A stretch of 64,000 nucleotides of DNA from Brevundimonas sp. UBA7534 (lineage in GTDB: Bacteria > Pseudomonadota > Alphaproteobacteria > Caulobacterales > Caulobacteraceae), in NCBI RefSeq assembly GCF_002479325.1, contig NZ_DLMO01000101.1, positions 1-64,000 on the forward strand, written 5' to 3'. The translations under genes were made by a program, and so were the position numbers. Below are positions 26,069-35,182 of the stretch, piece after piece (position 1 is the stretch's first letter; each line of letters begins with the position of its first letter). The notes beneath the pieces were generated by a model that saw only the letters and a list, made by a program, of their open reading frames with translations, made no database searches and was not told the origin of the DNA.

Positions 26069-27044
26069 AAGCGAATTCATTCCCCTGAACGACGCCGAGC
26101 TGCGCGCGGTGGTCGGGCCCAACAGCCGACACGTCGCCCTGATCGAGGACGCCTTCAAGGTGCTGGTCGAGGCGCCGGGCGGCGGCGTGTCGGTCAACGG
26201 CGGCCCGCGCGATCGCGGCGACGCGCGCCGGGCCATCGAGGACCTGGCCAAGCGCGCCGCCCTGGGCGCCGAGGTCACGGAGGCGGACGTCCGCGCCGCC
26301 CTGGGCCAGGCGCGCGGCGGCAAAGGCACGCCAGGCATGGCGGCGGCGGGCGTGTCCCTGCCCGGCGGCAAGCGCGGCGCGATCGTGCCAAAGACCAAGG
26401 CGCAGGCCGCCTATCTGGATATGCTGGGCCGCTGCGAGCTGAGCTTCGGCGTCGGACCGGCGGGGACAGGCAAGACCTTTCTGGCGGCGGCCTATGGCGC
26501 ATCGCTGTTGCGGCGCGGCCAGGTGGACCGGCTGGTCATCACCCGCCCGGCGGTCGAGGCCGGCGAGAAGCTGGGCTTCCTGCCAGGCGACCTGAACGAG
26601 AAGGTCGATCCCTATCTGGCCCCCATCTGGGAAGCCCTGAACGACATCCTGGGCCCCGAGGACGTGCAGCGCCGTCGCGACAAGGGCGAGATCGAGGCCG
26701 CCCCCATCGCCTTCATGCGCGGCCGCACCCTGAGCCACGCCTTCATCATCGTGGACGAGGCCCAGAACACCAGCCGCCTGCAGATGAAGATGGTCCTCAC
26801 CCGTCTGGGCGAGGGCGCGCGCATGGTGGTGACGGGCGATCCGTCGCAGATCGACCTGCTGAACCCGCGCGATTCCGGCCTGGCCCATGCGCTGCGGATC
26901 CTGGACGGGGTCCAGGGGGTGGGCATCCTGAAGTTCGCGGCCGAGGACGTGGTGCGCCACGCCATGGTCGAGCGGATCGTGCGCGCCTATGACGCCGACG
27001 CGGCGCGCCGCCTGCCCGCGCCCGACCTCGAAGACGACGCATGA
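26058..27044 (+). CDS. PhoH-like ATPase (PhoL/YbeZ type)
   Basis: A cytoplasmic P-loop ATPase, about 328 residues, of the YbeZ group, which works with YbeY in rRNA maturation and ribosome quality control. It has an N-terminal KH-like region ([27 protein letters not shown]), [30 protein letters not shown] (Walker A), [16 protein letters not shown], Walker [20 protein letters not shown] and [11 protein letters not shown]. Start choice is uncertain: TTG at 26058 has GGAG nine bases upstream and overlaps the miaB stop by 11 bases; another TTG at 26043 adds five residues. The stop overlaps the ybeY start by four bases. Confidence 0.92.
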
Positions 27045-27496
27045 TCGAGGTCGAGGTCGAGGCGGGCGCCTGGACGTCCGCCCTGCCGGACGCCGAGGCC
27101 GTCGCCGCCCACGCCGCCGCCGCGGCGCTGGGGAGCGTTCAGGGCGACGTGGTCGTGCTGCTGAGCGACGACGCGGCGGTGCGCGACCTGAACGCCCGTT
27201 TCCGCGACAAGGACCGGCCGACGAACGTGCTGTCGTTTCCAGCGCCGGAGAACGCCTTTCCGCATCTGGGCGACCTGGTGCTGGCCCACGGCGTCTGCGC
27301 CGAGGAGGCGCGAGTGCAGGGCAAGACCCTGGCCGACCATCTGAGCCACCTGGTCGTTCACGGCGTGCTGCACCTGCTGGGCCGCGACCACGAGGACGAC
27401 GGCGAGGCCGAGGAAATGGAAGCCGAGGAGCGCGCGATCCTGGCGGGCCTGGGCGTGCCGGACCCCTACGCCGCCGAACGCGAGGACCAGGCATGA
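27041..27496 (+). CDS. ybeY: Endoribonuclease YbeY (rRNA maturation factor)
   Basis: Zn-dependent endoribonuclease needed for 16S rRNA 3'-end processing and 70S quality control. The 151-residue product has the diagnostic metal-binding segment VVHGVLHLLGRDH with His107, His111 and His117, preceded by RDLNARFRDKDRPTNVLSFP with the conserved Arg. It overlaps phoH upstream and lnt downstream by four bases each. Its partner PhoH/YbeZ is directly upstream, as usual. The CorC/HlyC-type gene often found between ybeY and lnt is missing here. Confidence 0.96.
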   Translation: MIEVEVEAGAWTSALPDAEAVAAHAAAAALGSVQGDVVVLLSDDAAVRDLNARFRDKDRPTNVLSFPAPENAFPHLGDLVLAHGVCAEEARVQGKTLADHLSHLVVHGVLHLLGRDHEDDGEAEEMEAEERAILAGLGVPDPYAAEREDQA

Positions 27497-29145
27497 CGCC
27501 CGACGCCGTTCTGAACCGGATGGCCGCGCCGATCCGCGCCCTGCCCGAGCCGCGCCGCCGCTGGGCCTGGCGGGCGATCCGCATCGCCCTGGCCCTGCTG
27601 GCCGGGGCCGGGACGGCCTTGGCGCATCCGCCGTTCGGGGTCCTGATCGGCCTTCTGGGCTATCCGCTGCTGATGATCCTGTCGGAGCGGTCGGACCGGG
27701 CGCGCGGCGCCTTCTGGATGGGGTGGCTGGCCGGGTTCGCCTATTTCTTCATCGGCTGCTGGTGGGTGGCCGAGGCCTTCTTCGTCAATCCCGAACAGGC
27801 GTGGATGGCGCCCTTCGCGGCCAGCCTGCTGCCCGCCGGACTGGGCCTGTTCTGGGGCGGGGCCTGCGCCCTCTATCGACGGTTCGCGCCGATCGGCGTG
27901 GTCAGGGTGCTGCTGTTCGCGGCCCTGTTCTGCGCCTTCGAATGGCTGAGGGGCCATGTGCTGACCGGCTTTCCGTGGAATCCGGCGGGCGCCAGCTGGC
28001 GCGCCGGCGGGGCCCTGTCGCAGTTCGCCTCGGTCGTCGGGGTCTATGGGCTGAGCCTGGTCACGGTGGCGGGCGTGGCGGCCCTGGGTCCCCTGGTCGG
28101 GCCGGGCCTGTGGCGAGGCCGCTGGACTTCGGCCGCCCTGGGTCTGGTCGCCCTGGCCGGGGTCGCCGCCTTCGGCGCGGCGCGGCTGGGCGGCGCTGAG
28201 CTGCGCTTCACCGACACGGTGGTGCGGATCGTCCAGGCCAACGTGGACCAGGAATCCAAATGGACGCCCGAGGCCTACCGCTCCATCGTCGAGCGCTACC
28301 TGCGGCTGACCGCCCAGCCCGCCGCGCGGACCCCCGACGTGGTGGTCTGGCCCGAAGGCTCCCTGCCCGCCGCCGACTATCAGGTGTTCGCGCCCGGCGC
28401 CGGGGAAGGCGAGGGGATCGCCCGGGCCCTGCGGCCCGGCCAGACCCTGCTGATGGGACTGGCGCGGGGCGAGGCGGACCCGGCGGCGCCGGAGGGCGCG
28501 CGCTATTACAACAGCCTGTTCGCCCTGCATGACGAGGGCGGGGCGGGCCTGCGCGTCGCGGCCGTCTATGACAAGCACCGGCTGGTGCCGTTCGGCGAAT
28601 ATCTGCCGTTGGGATCGGTGATGACCGCCGTGGGCCTGCGCAGCCTGGTGCATATGCCCAGCGATTTCTCCGCCGGACCGACGCCGGCGCCCATCGCCCT
28701 GCCGAACGCGCCGCCGGTCCAGCCGCTGATCTGCTACGAGAGCCTGTATCCCGGTTTCACGACGGGCGCGGCGGGCCGTCCGGCGTGGATCGTCAACGCC
28801 TCCAACGACGCCTGGTTCGGCAAGACCTCGGGGCCGCGCCAACACCTGAACCTGGCCAGCTATCGCGCCATCGAGACGGGCCTGCCCATCGCGCGGGCCA
28901 CGCCGACGGGGATTTCGGCCATGATCGACCCGTGGGGGCGGATCGTCGACGGCGAGCGGCTGGACCCCGGCGTCATGGGAGTGATCGACGCGCGACTGCC
29001 CCAGGCGACGGACGCGACGCCCTATGGCCGATGGGGCGACGGCCTGTTCGGCGCGATGCTTCTGGCCAGCTTGGCCTTTGGCTTGTGGCCGGTCCGGGCG
29101 CGCTTTAAGGTCGGTTTCAAACCGGGACGATCGAGCGGGAACTGA
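27493..29145 (+). CDS. lnt: Apolipoprotein N-acyltransferase
   Basis: Inner-membrane enzyme adding the third acyl chain to the N-terminal Cys of lipoproteins. The 550-residue product has seven to eight membrane segments in the first 220 residues and a nitrilase-like periplasmic domain. The catalytic triad is visible: Glu in VVWPEGSLP, Lys in VYDKHRLVPFGEYLP and Cys in PLICYESLYPG. Family-typical WNPAGASW, NASNDAWFG and QHLNLASYRAIETGLPIARATPTGISAMIDPWGR follow. A final membrane helix (GAMLLASLAFGLWPVRA) ends the protein. The start ATG overlaps the ybeY stop. Client lipoproteins in this window include MltA and the GH105 lipoprotein. Confidence 0.96.
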   Translation: MTPDAVLNRMAAPIRALPEPRRRWAWRAIRIALALLAGAGTALAHPPFGVLIGLLGYPLLMILSERSDRARGAFWMGWLAGFAYFFIGCWWVAEAFFVNPEQAWMAPFAASLLPAGLGLFWGGACALYRRFAPIGVVRVLLFAALFCAFEWLRGHVLTGFPWNPAGASWRAGGALSQFASVVGVYGLSLVTVAGVAALGPLVGPGLWRGRWTSAALGLVALAGVAAFGAARLGGAELRFTDTVVRIVQANVDQESKWTPEAYRSIVERYLRLTAQPAARTPDVVVWPEGSLPAADYQVFAPGAGEGEGIARALRPGQTLLMGLARGEADPAAPEGARYYNSLFALHDEGGAGLRVAAVYDKHRLVPFGEYLPLGSVMTAVGLRSLVHMPSDFSAGPTPAPIALPNAPPVQPLICYESLYPGFTTGAAGRPAWIVNASNDAWFGKTSGPRQHLNLASYRAIETGLPIARATPTGISAMIDPWGRIVDGERLDPGVMGVIDARLPQATDATPYGRWGDGLFGAMLLASLAFGLWPVRARFKVGFKPGRSSGN

Positions 29146-29146
29146 C

Positions 29147-29554
29147 ATGGCGCGGGGCGACGACAACCAGGAACCGCACCCCGTCGATCGCCACGTCGGC
29201 CGCCGCGTGCAGGAGCAGCGGCTCAGCCAGGGCTTCAGCCAGACCGCCCTGGGCAAGGCCGTCGGCGTCAGCTTCCAGCAGATGCAGAAGTACGAGAAGG
29301 GCCAGAACCGCATCTCGGCCTCCAAGCTGTTCGAGATCGCGGACTTCCTGAACGTCGGCATTCCCTATTTCTTCGAAGGCTACGGCCGCCAGCCGGGCCT
29401 GGCCGAGGAGGCGCAGGCCGGCTTCGACCACGAACACCCGGCCACGCGCCAGTCACTGGAGATCGCGCGCCTGGCCCCCCAGCTGCCGCTGCGCAAGCAG
29501 AAGCTGATCCTGGAGATGATGCGCGAAATGCTGGAGGCGGGTGGCGCAGAATAG
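29147..29554 (+). CDS. Xre-family transcriptional regulator
   Basis: A 135-residue protein with one HTH-Xre domain at about residues 14-70, containing VGRRVQEQRLSQGFSQTALGKAVGVSFQQMQKYEKGQNRISASKL, a short stretch (YFFEGYGRQPGLAEEAQAGF) and a helical C-terminal tail ending KLILEMMREMLEAGGAE. It is a very common alphaproteobacterial regulator type with no general function. It follows lnt directly. Its recognition helix resembles that of the Xre protein at 22525. Start ATG at 29147 lies right after the lnt stop codon. Confidence 0.87.
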   Translation: MARGDDNQEPHPVDRHVGRRVQEQRLSQGFSQTALGKAVGVSFQQMQKYEKGQNRISASKLFEIADFLNVGIPYFFEGYGRQPGLAEEAQAGFDHEHPATRQSLEIARLAPQLPLRKQKLILEMMREMLEAGGAE

Positions 29555-29635
29555 GCGCTGCGGCGGCCTGTCGGTGGATGCGCCCGCGCGCGCGGGCTAG
29601 GGTGGCGCCGCCTTCTTCCCCACGGATGCCCCCAC

Positions 29636-31798
29636 GTGCGCCTGCTCCTTCTGATCCTCGGCCTTTTGCTGGCGCCCGTCGCGGCGCAGGCCCAGGCCGC
29701 GCCATCGCCCGCCGCCGCCCTGGTCGGCCTGGGGCCGCAGAAGACCGAGCGGATCGAGGCCGAGCTGGTCCCGATGTCGCAATGGGCCACGCCCGGATCG
29801 ACCCTGGTCGTGGCCGTGCGCCAGAAGATCCAGCCGGGCTGGCACACCTATTGGCGCAATCCGGGCGATTCCGGCGGGCCGACGACGCTGGACTGGACCC
29901 TGCCGGCGGGGGTGAAGGCGGGCGAGATCGTCTGGCCCCTGCCCGAGCGTCAGCGGCTGCAGAGCCTGGTCAACTATGGCTATTCCGGTTCGGTGCTGCT
30001 GCCCGTGCCGATCGAGGTTCCGGCCTCGTCCCCGCCGGGACAGGTGCTGGCGCTGCGGACCCAGGCGCTGTTCATGGTGTGCAGCGATCAGATGTGCGTG
30101 CCCGACGAACTGCCGCTGGCGCTGGACATCGAGGTCAGGGACGGCGCCGCGCCCCTTGATCCGACCTATGGCGCGGCCATCCAGGCGGTGCTGGCCGAGG
30201 CGCCGCGCCCGGCCCCGATCCAGGCGCGGATCGCGTTGCGGGACGGGCGGCTGACGCTCAGCGCCGCGGGCGGGCCGTTGGCGGGCGCCGACATCGGCCG
30301 GGCGCATTTCTTTCCGTTCCAGGGCGGGATCATCGACCATGCGGCCGACCAGACGGCGACGCGCGGCGACCAGGGCCTGACCCTGAGCCTGGCGCCCGGA
30401 CGCGGGACGCGCGACGGCGTGACCGGGCCGGTCTCGGGCGTGCTGGCGACCGACGCCGGCGCCTGGGAGATCACGGCCGAGTCGGGACCGGCCCTGGCGG
30501 GGACGACCGGGCGGGCCATCTCGGGCGAGGCGGGCGAACGGCCCGCGCCGGGGTCGGCCCCCGCAGCGACCGGCCTGATCCAGGCCGCGCTGCTGGCCCT
30601 GCTGGGCGGGCTGATCCTGAACCTGATGCCCTGCGTCTTTCCCATTCTGGCGATGAAGGCGGCGGCGCTGTCGGCCTCGGCGCACGAGACGCGCGTGGCG
30701 CGGCGCGACGGCCTGCTTTTCCTGGCGGGGGTGCTGGCGACCTTCCTGGTCCTGGCGGGCGCCCTGCTGGCGCTGAGGGCCGGGGGGCAGGCGGTCGGCT
30801 GGGGCTTCCAGCTGCAGTCGCCTGCGGTGGTCGCGGGCCTGAGCCTGCTGATGCTGGCGACGGCGCTGAACCTGTCGGGGGTGTTCGACATCGGCGGGTC
30901 GCTACAGGGGGCCGGGCGGTTGTCGCACGTATCGGGCGGGGCGGGGGCTTTCCTGACCGGGGTGCTGGCGGTGGTTGTGGCCGCGCCCTGCACCGCCCCC
31001 TTCATGGCCGTTGCGCTCGGCGCGGCCCTGGTCATGCCGTGGCCGGCGGCGCTGCTGGTCTTCCTGATGCTGGGCCTGGGCCTGGCCCTGCCCTATGTCG
31101 CGGTCAGCCTGTCGCCGGGCCTGCTGCGGCGGTTTCCCCGGCCGGGGCCGTGGATGGAGCGTCTGCGGCGGCTGCTGGCCTTTCCGATGTACGGCGCGGC
31201 CCTGTGGCTGGCCTGGGTGTTCGCGCGCCAGACCGGAGGCGACGCCCTGGCCCTGTTGTTCGGCGCCGGACTGCTGCTGGCCCTGGCGCTGTGGCTGTTC
31301 GGCCTGAGACAGGGCGAGCGCGCGGCCGGACGAGGCGGCTGGATCAGCGGCGGCGCGGCGCTTCTGGCCTTGGTCCTGGCCGCGCTGGCGGGGGTCGCGG
31401 CGGCGCGGGCCCCGACCGTCGCGCCGGGCCAGGCCAGCGAGGGCGCGGCGTTGGCCTCCCAACCCTGGTCGCCCGAGGCGGTGCGCGCGGCGCAAGGTCA
31501 GGGCCGGCCCGTGCTGGTCAACTTCACCGCCGACTGGTGCGTGACCTGCAAGATCAACGAGGGCGCCGCCCTGTCCTCGCCGCGCCTGGCCGAGGCGATC
31601 GCCGCGACGAACGCCGTCTATCTGGTGGGCGACTGGACCCGGCGCGACGACGCCATCGCCCGCGAGCTGGAACGCCACGGCCGGTCGGGCGTGCCGCTCT
31701 ATCTGGTCTATCCGGCCGGCGGCGGCGAACCGCGCATTCTGCCGCAGCTTCTGACCGACGGCCTCGTGATAGACTCCCTGCAGGAGGCCGCGCGCTGA
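29636..31798 (+). CDS. DsbD/ScsB-like thiol:disulfide reductase
   Basis: Predicted inner-membrane electron-transfer protein passing reducing power from cytoplasmic thioredoxin to periplasmic partners. The 720-residue product has a Sec signal (LLLLILGLLLAPVAAQAQA), an N-terminal periplasmic domain with paired Cys (MVCSDQMCVPDELPL), an eight-helix DsbD core with Cys motifs NLMPCVFPILAMK and VVAAPCTAPFMAVALG, and a C-terminal thioredoxin domain with active site ADWCVTCK. The N-terminal domain is of the longer ScsB/DUF255-adjacent kind rather than the short DsbD-alpha fold. The start is a GTG at 29636. The frameshifted redoxin lipoprotein directly downstream is a likely partner. Confidence 0.92.
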   Translation: MRLLLLILGLLLAPVAAQAQAAPSPAAALVGLGPQKTERIEAELVPMSQWATPGSTLVVAVRQKIQPGWHTYWRNPGDSGGPTTLDWTLPAGVKAGEIVWPLPERQRLQSLVNYGYSGSVLLPVPIEVPASSPPGQVLALRTQALFMVCSDQMCVPDELPLALDIEVRDGAAPLDPTYGAAIQAVLAEAPRPAPIQARIALRDGRLTLSAAGGPLAGADIGRAHFFPFQGGIIDHAADQTATRGDQGLTLSLAPGRGTRDGVTGPVSGVLATDAGAWEITAESGPALAGTTGRAISGEAGERPAPGSAPAATGLIQAALLALLGGLILNLMPCVFPILAMKAAALSASAHETRVARRDGLLFLAGVLATFLVLAGALLALRAGGQAVGWGFQLQSPAVVAGLSLLMLATALNLSGVFDIGGSLQGAGRLSHVSGGAGAFLTGVLAVVVAAPCTAPFMAVALGAALVMPWPAALLVFLMLGLGLALPYVAVSLSPGLLRRFPRPGPWMERLRRLLAFPMYGAALWLAWVFARQTGGDALALLFGAGLLLALALWLFGLRQGERAAGRGGWISGGAALLALVLAALAGVAAARAPTVAPGQASEGAALASQPWSPEAVRAAQGQGRPVLVNFTADWCVTCKINEGAALSSPRLAEAIAATNAVYLVGDWTRRDDAIARELERHGRSGVPLYLVYPAGGGEPRILPQLLTDGLVIDSLQEAAR

Positions 31799-31826
31799 CT
31801 GCGGCCCGTATCAGGGAAACGCCGTC

Positions 31827-32496
31827 ATGATCCGCCGCCTGGCCCTCGCCGCCGTCGCCACGCTGACGCTCGCCGCCTGCCAACAGCAGGAGGCCGCCGC
31901 GCCCTGTTGAGACCGCATCGACCGAACCGACCCCGGCCGCCGCGACTCAGGAGGGGATGGCCCCGGCCTTCACCCTGGTCGACGCCGAGGGGACGCAGCG
32001 GTCGCTGGCCGACTTCAGGGGCAAGACGGTGGTGCTGGAATGGACCAACGAGGGCTGTCCCTATGTCCAGAAACACTATGGCGCGGGGGCCATGCAGGCG
32101 CTGCAGCGCGAGGCGACCGGCGGCGGCGTGGTCTGGCTGACCATCGTGTCCTCGGCGCCCGGGACGCAAGGCTTCGTTGAGGGCGAGACGGCGCGGGCCT
32201 TCAAGGCCAAGCATGACGGCGCCTGGACCCACCTTCTGCTGGATCCGACCGGGGAGGTGGGCAAGCTGTACGACGCCAAGACCACGCCCGACATGCGTGT
32301 GATCGATCCGCAAGGCCGCATCGTCTTCGAGGGCGGCATCGACGACCGTCCGACGAACAAGCCCGAGGACCTGGAGGGCGCGACCAACTTCGTCCGCGCG
32401 GCCCTGACCGACATGGAGGCGGGCCGCCCGGTCCAGACCCGCTTCGCCCAGCCCTACGGCTGCTCGATCAAATATCCGGAGACGGTGGAGGGGTAG
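31827..32496 (+). pseudogene. Redoxin-domain lipoprotein, apparently frameshifted
   Basis: The ATG at 31827 opens a lipoprotein signal peptide (MIRRLALAAVATLTLAAC, lipobox LAAC) but hits TGA at 31908. The next frame stays open across that stop and carries a thioredoxin-like domain from about 31957: APAFTLVDAEGTQRSLADFRGKTVVLEWTNEGCPYVQKHYG, then MRVIDPQGRIVFEGGIDD. Removing one C from the CCC run at 31902-31904 joins the two into one lipoprotein of about 222 residues. The motif is CPYV, so a single active-site Cys like many peroxiredoxin or redoxin proteins. The internal ATG at 31957 has AGGAGG only two bases away, too close to be a good start. Either a sequencing error or a real lesion; it follows the DsbD-like gene by 28 bases. 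Confidence 0.75.
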
Positions 32497-32499
32497 GCT

Positions 32500-32861
32500 T
32501 CAGTCGGCGGGGGCGATCTCGATGACGATGCGTTGTTGGTCACTGCCGAACTCCGCCTTCGCCTGCCCGCCCCGCTCCATCGCCAGCGTCGGCTCGGCCA
32601 GTTTAGTCTCCCCGCGCCAGAGCGACGTGACCAGCACCAGTCCGTCGTCGGTCGGATTGAGAGTTGCATTGAAGGCATGGCCGCCGTTCTGATCCGATCC
32701 CTGCACGCTGACATCGCCCTCTTCGGCGATCAGGGCCTGGCCCCGCATCTGCGCGACGCCGTGGTCGCTGACGGAATAGGAGACGACATAGCGCTTGGGG
32801 CTGCAAAGCCGGACAGGCCGACCAAGACGACGCCGGCCATGAGGATCCGTGACAGGGTCAT
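32500..32861 (-). pseudogene. Small secreted protein, apparently frameshifted
   Basis: The ATG at 32859-32861 opens a signal peptide (MTLSRILMAGVVLVGLSGFAA), but that frame closes after about 43 codons. A second frame carries the rest: PKRYVVSYSVSDHGVAQMRGQALIAEEGDV, then beta-strand-rich sequence ending QRIVIEIAPAD. Adding one base to the four-G run at 32797-32800 (C on the coding strand) joins them into a secreted protein of about 121 residues. I do not recognise the family. An independent start at ATG 32748 is possible but would make an exported-type domain without a signal. The closely spaced frameshift in the previous gene suggests a common cause such as homopolymer error. Confidence 0.6.
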
Positions 32862-32918
32862 GAGGTTCTCCGCACCAAACGAAACGACGATAGCTGAGTC
32901 CCGTCCAGCGCGAAAGCC

Positions 32919-33395
32919 CTACACCTCAGGCTGCGGCGGGGCGGTGATGACCTCGACGTTGTCGTTCAGCAGGTAGGACAGTTCCGACAGGGCCACGGCG
33001 CGTTCGGCGGCGCTCGGAGCGGCCTGGACGGCGGCGACCTTCTTGGGGATGTCCTCGGAGATGCCGCGCAGGATGCACTTCAGGTCGCCGTCCGTGCCGC
33101 GTTCCTTCAGGATCAGGTGACCCTGCATGTCCAGCTGGGACAGGGCCTCGGCGCGGGTCTTGAAGCCGGTGAAGACCGGGCCGGCGAAGAAGCCGTCGGC
33201 GTCGGCGGCGCGGGACGCTGCCCAGCCGTCGACCAGGGCCTTCAATTCGGCCGAGCGGTTCACGATGTCCGCGAACAGGGGCTCGCCCGCCACCGACACC
33301 GGCGCGCCGGCGGCGGTGGGCGGCTGGGCCGCGGCCTGGGCCACCGCGGGATTGGAGACCATCAGGGCGATGGAAAGGGCGACGCCGCAGGACAT
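32919..33395 (-). CDS. Secreted hypothetical protein
   Basis: A 158-residue protein with a Sec signal peptide (SCGVALSIALMVSNPAVAQA) and an Ala/Pro-rich mature N-terminus. A mixed helical domain follows, including LFADIVNRSAELKALVDGWAA, DGFFAGPVFTGFKTRAEALSQLDMQGHLILKERG and CILRGISEDIPKKVAAV. I do not recognise the family. A single Cys occurs in DLKCILRG. The ATG at 33393-33395 has GAGG at proper distance; an upstream TTG would add 11 residues before the signal. It is divergent from pgi. Confidence 0.75.
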   Translation of the reverse strand: MSCGVALSIALMVSNPAVAQAAAQPPTAAGAPVSVAGEPLFADIVNRSAELKALVDGWAASRAADADGFFAGPVFTGFKTRAEALSQLDMQGHLILKERGTDGDLKCILRGISEDIPKKVAAVQAAPSAAERAVALSELSYLLNDNVEVITAPPQPEV

Positions 33396-33517
33396 GGAGA
33401 ACCTCGGGGGGCTGACTTCCTGTTTCAACGTCCGCTAGGACGTTGAACCGGGATACGCCCGACCCGTAAACGAGTGTTTACCCTACCGCCCGCCCCGACC
33501 GCTTCTGAGGACAGAAC

Positions 33518-35125
33518 ATGAGCCGCGACGCCGCCTGGACCGCCTTCGACCGCACCGCCGCCGAGGCCGGAAAGACCCGCATCGTGGATCAGTTCGCCGC
33601 CGATCCCGGGCGGCTGGCGCGGATGTCGGTCGAGGCGGCGGGGCTCTATCTGGATCTGTCGAAGCAGAGCTGGACCAAGGCCGCCTTCGACGCCTGCCTG
33701 GACCTGGCGCGCGCCTGCGACGTGGAGGGGCGACGGTCGGCCCTGTTCGGCGGCGAGGCCGTCAATCTGACCGAGGGCCGCGCGGTGCTGCACCCGGCCC
33801 TGCGCGCGGCGGCGGGCGCGGACTTCCACGCCCTGGGCGAGCCGGTCTCGGCCGAGGTGGACGCCGTGCGCGCCGACATGAAGGCCTATGCCGAGGCCGT
33901 GCGGTCGGGCGCCGAGGCGGGGGCGACGGGCCAGCCGTTCAAGGCCATCGTCCACGTCGGCATCGGCGGATCGGATTTGGGGCCGCGCGTGGTGTGGGAC
34001 GCGCTGCGCCCGCTGGACCCGGCCATCGACCTGCGCTTCGTCGCCAACATCGACCCACGCGACATGGCCGAGGCCCTGACCGGGCTCGACCCCGCGACCA
34101 CCCTGGTCGTGGTGGTGTCCAAGACCTTCACCACCCAGGAGACCCTGGCCAACGCCGAGGCGGCCAAGGCCTGGCTTCAGGCGTCGCTTCCGGCCGAGGG
34201 CATGACCCGGCACTTCATCGGCGTGACGGCGGCGCCGGACAAGGCCGCGGCCTTCGGCTGCGGACGGACCTTCGCCTTCCGGGACTGGGTCGGCGGGCGT
34301 TATTCGCTGTGGTCGGCGGTCAGCCTGTCATGCGGCATCGCCCTGGGCTGGGACGTGTTCGAGGCCATGCTGGCCGGGGCGGCGGAGATGGACGACCATT
34401 TCGTCGCGGCCCCCCTGGAGGCGAACGCGCCGGTGCTGCTGGCCCTGGCCCAAGTGTTCAATGTCGACGGCCTGAATCGCACGGCGCGAACGGTGGCGCC
34501 CTACGCCCATGCGCTGCGCCGCCTGCCGTCCTTCCTGCAGCAGCTGGAGATGGAGTCGAACGGCAAGCGGGTGCATCGCGACGGAACGCCGGTGACGCGC
34601 CAGACCTGCCCGGTCGTCTTCGGCGAGCCCGGCACCAACGGCCAGCACGCCTTCTTCCAGCAGATCCACCAGGGGCCGCAGGTGGTTCCGGCCGAGTTCG
34701 TGATCGTGGCCCGCACATATGAAGACGCGCCCGAGTCGCCCCTCTGGTCCAACGCCCTGGCCCAGGGCCAGGCCCTGATGCTGGGCAAGACGACCGAAGC
34801 CGCCAAGGCCGAAGGTCTGGCGCAGGGGTTGTCGGAAGAAGAGGCGGCACGCCTGGCGCCCCATCGCACCTTCACCGGCAACCGGCCCTCGACCGCCATC
34901 GTCATGGACCGCCTGACGCCCCGGACGCTGGGCGCCCTGATCGCCCTCTATGAGCACAAGACCTTCGTCGAGGGCGTGATCTGGGACATCAACAGCTTCG
35001 ACCAGTGGGGCGTGGAGCTGGGCAAGGTGCTGGCCAAGGCGATCCTGAAGGACGTCCAGGCGGGGGGCCCCAGCGCGGATTTGGACCCGTCCACCGCCGC
35101 CCTGATGACGCGGCTGATGAACTGA
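33518..35125 (+). CDS. pgi: Glucose-6-phosphate isomerase
   Basis: Interconverts glucose-6-phosphate and fructose-6-phosphate. The 535-residue product carries both family signatures (ANIDPRDMAEAL region with SKTFTTQET, and the C-terminal helix around LGALIALYEHKTFVEGVIWDINSFDQWGVELGK). It also has the sugar-phosphate-binding HVGIGGSDLGPRVV, catalytic Glu in GEPGTNGQHAFFQQIHQG and a Lys near the C-terminus. It begins MSRDAAWTAFDR with ATG at 33518. It appears monocistronic and ends at a hairpin shared with the convergent glycine-zipper gene. Confidence 0.97.
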   Translation: MSRDAAWTAFDRTAAEAGKTRIVDQFAADPGRLARMSVEAAGLYLDLSKQSWTKAAFDACLDLARACDVEGRRSALFGGEAVNLTEGRAVLHPALRAAAGADFHALGEPVSAEVDAVRADMKAYAEAVRSGAEAGATGQPFKAIVHVGIGGSDLGPRVVWDALRPLDPAIDLRFVANIDPRDMAEALTGLDPATTLVVVVSKTFTTQETLANAEAAKAWLQASLPAEGMTRHFIGVTAAPDKAAAFGCGRTFAFRDWVGGRYSLWSAVSLSCGIALGWDVFEAMLAGAAEMDDHFVAAPLEANAPVLLALAQVFNVDGLNRTARTVAPYAHALRRLPSFLQQLEMESNGKRVHRDGTPVTRQTCPVVFGEPGTNGQHAFFQQIHQGPQVVPAEFVIVARTYEDAPESPLWSNALAQGQALMLGKTTEAAKAEGLAQGLSEEEAARLAPHRTFTGNRPSTAIVMDRLTPRTLGALIALYEHKTFVEGVIWDINSFDQWGVELGKVLAKAILKDVQAGGPSADLDPSTAALMTRLMN

Positions 35126-35131
35126 CACATG

Positions 35132-35160
35132 AAAAAGGGCGCCCCGATCGGAGCGCCCTT
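35132..35160. terminator. Bidirectional terminator between pgi and glycine-zipper gene
   Basis: AAGGGCGC (35135-35142) and GCGCCCTT (35153-35160) form a stem extended inward by CCGATCGG. On the minus strand it is followed by a U-run (TTTTTC from the complement of 35131-35136), making a good intrinsic terminator for the minus-strand gene. On the plus strand it is weaker and followed by CCTCATTCC. Confidence 0.78.
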
Positions 35161-35182
35161 CCTCATTCCCGACGTCTAGGCC

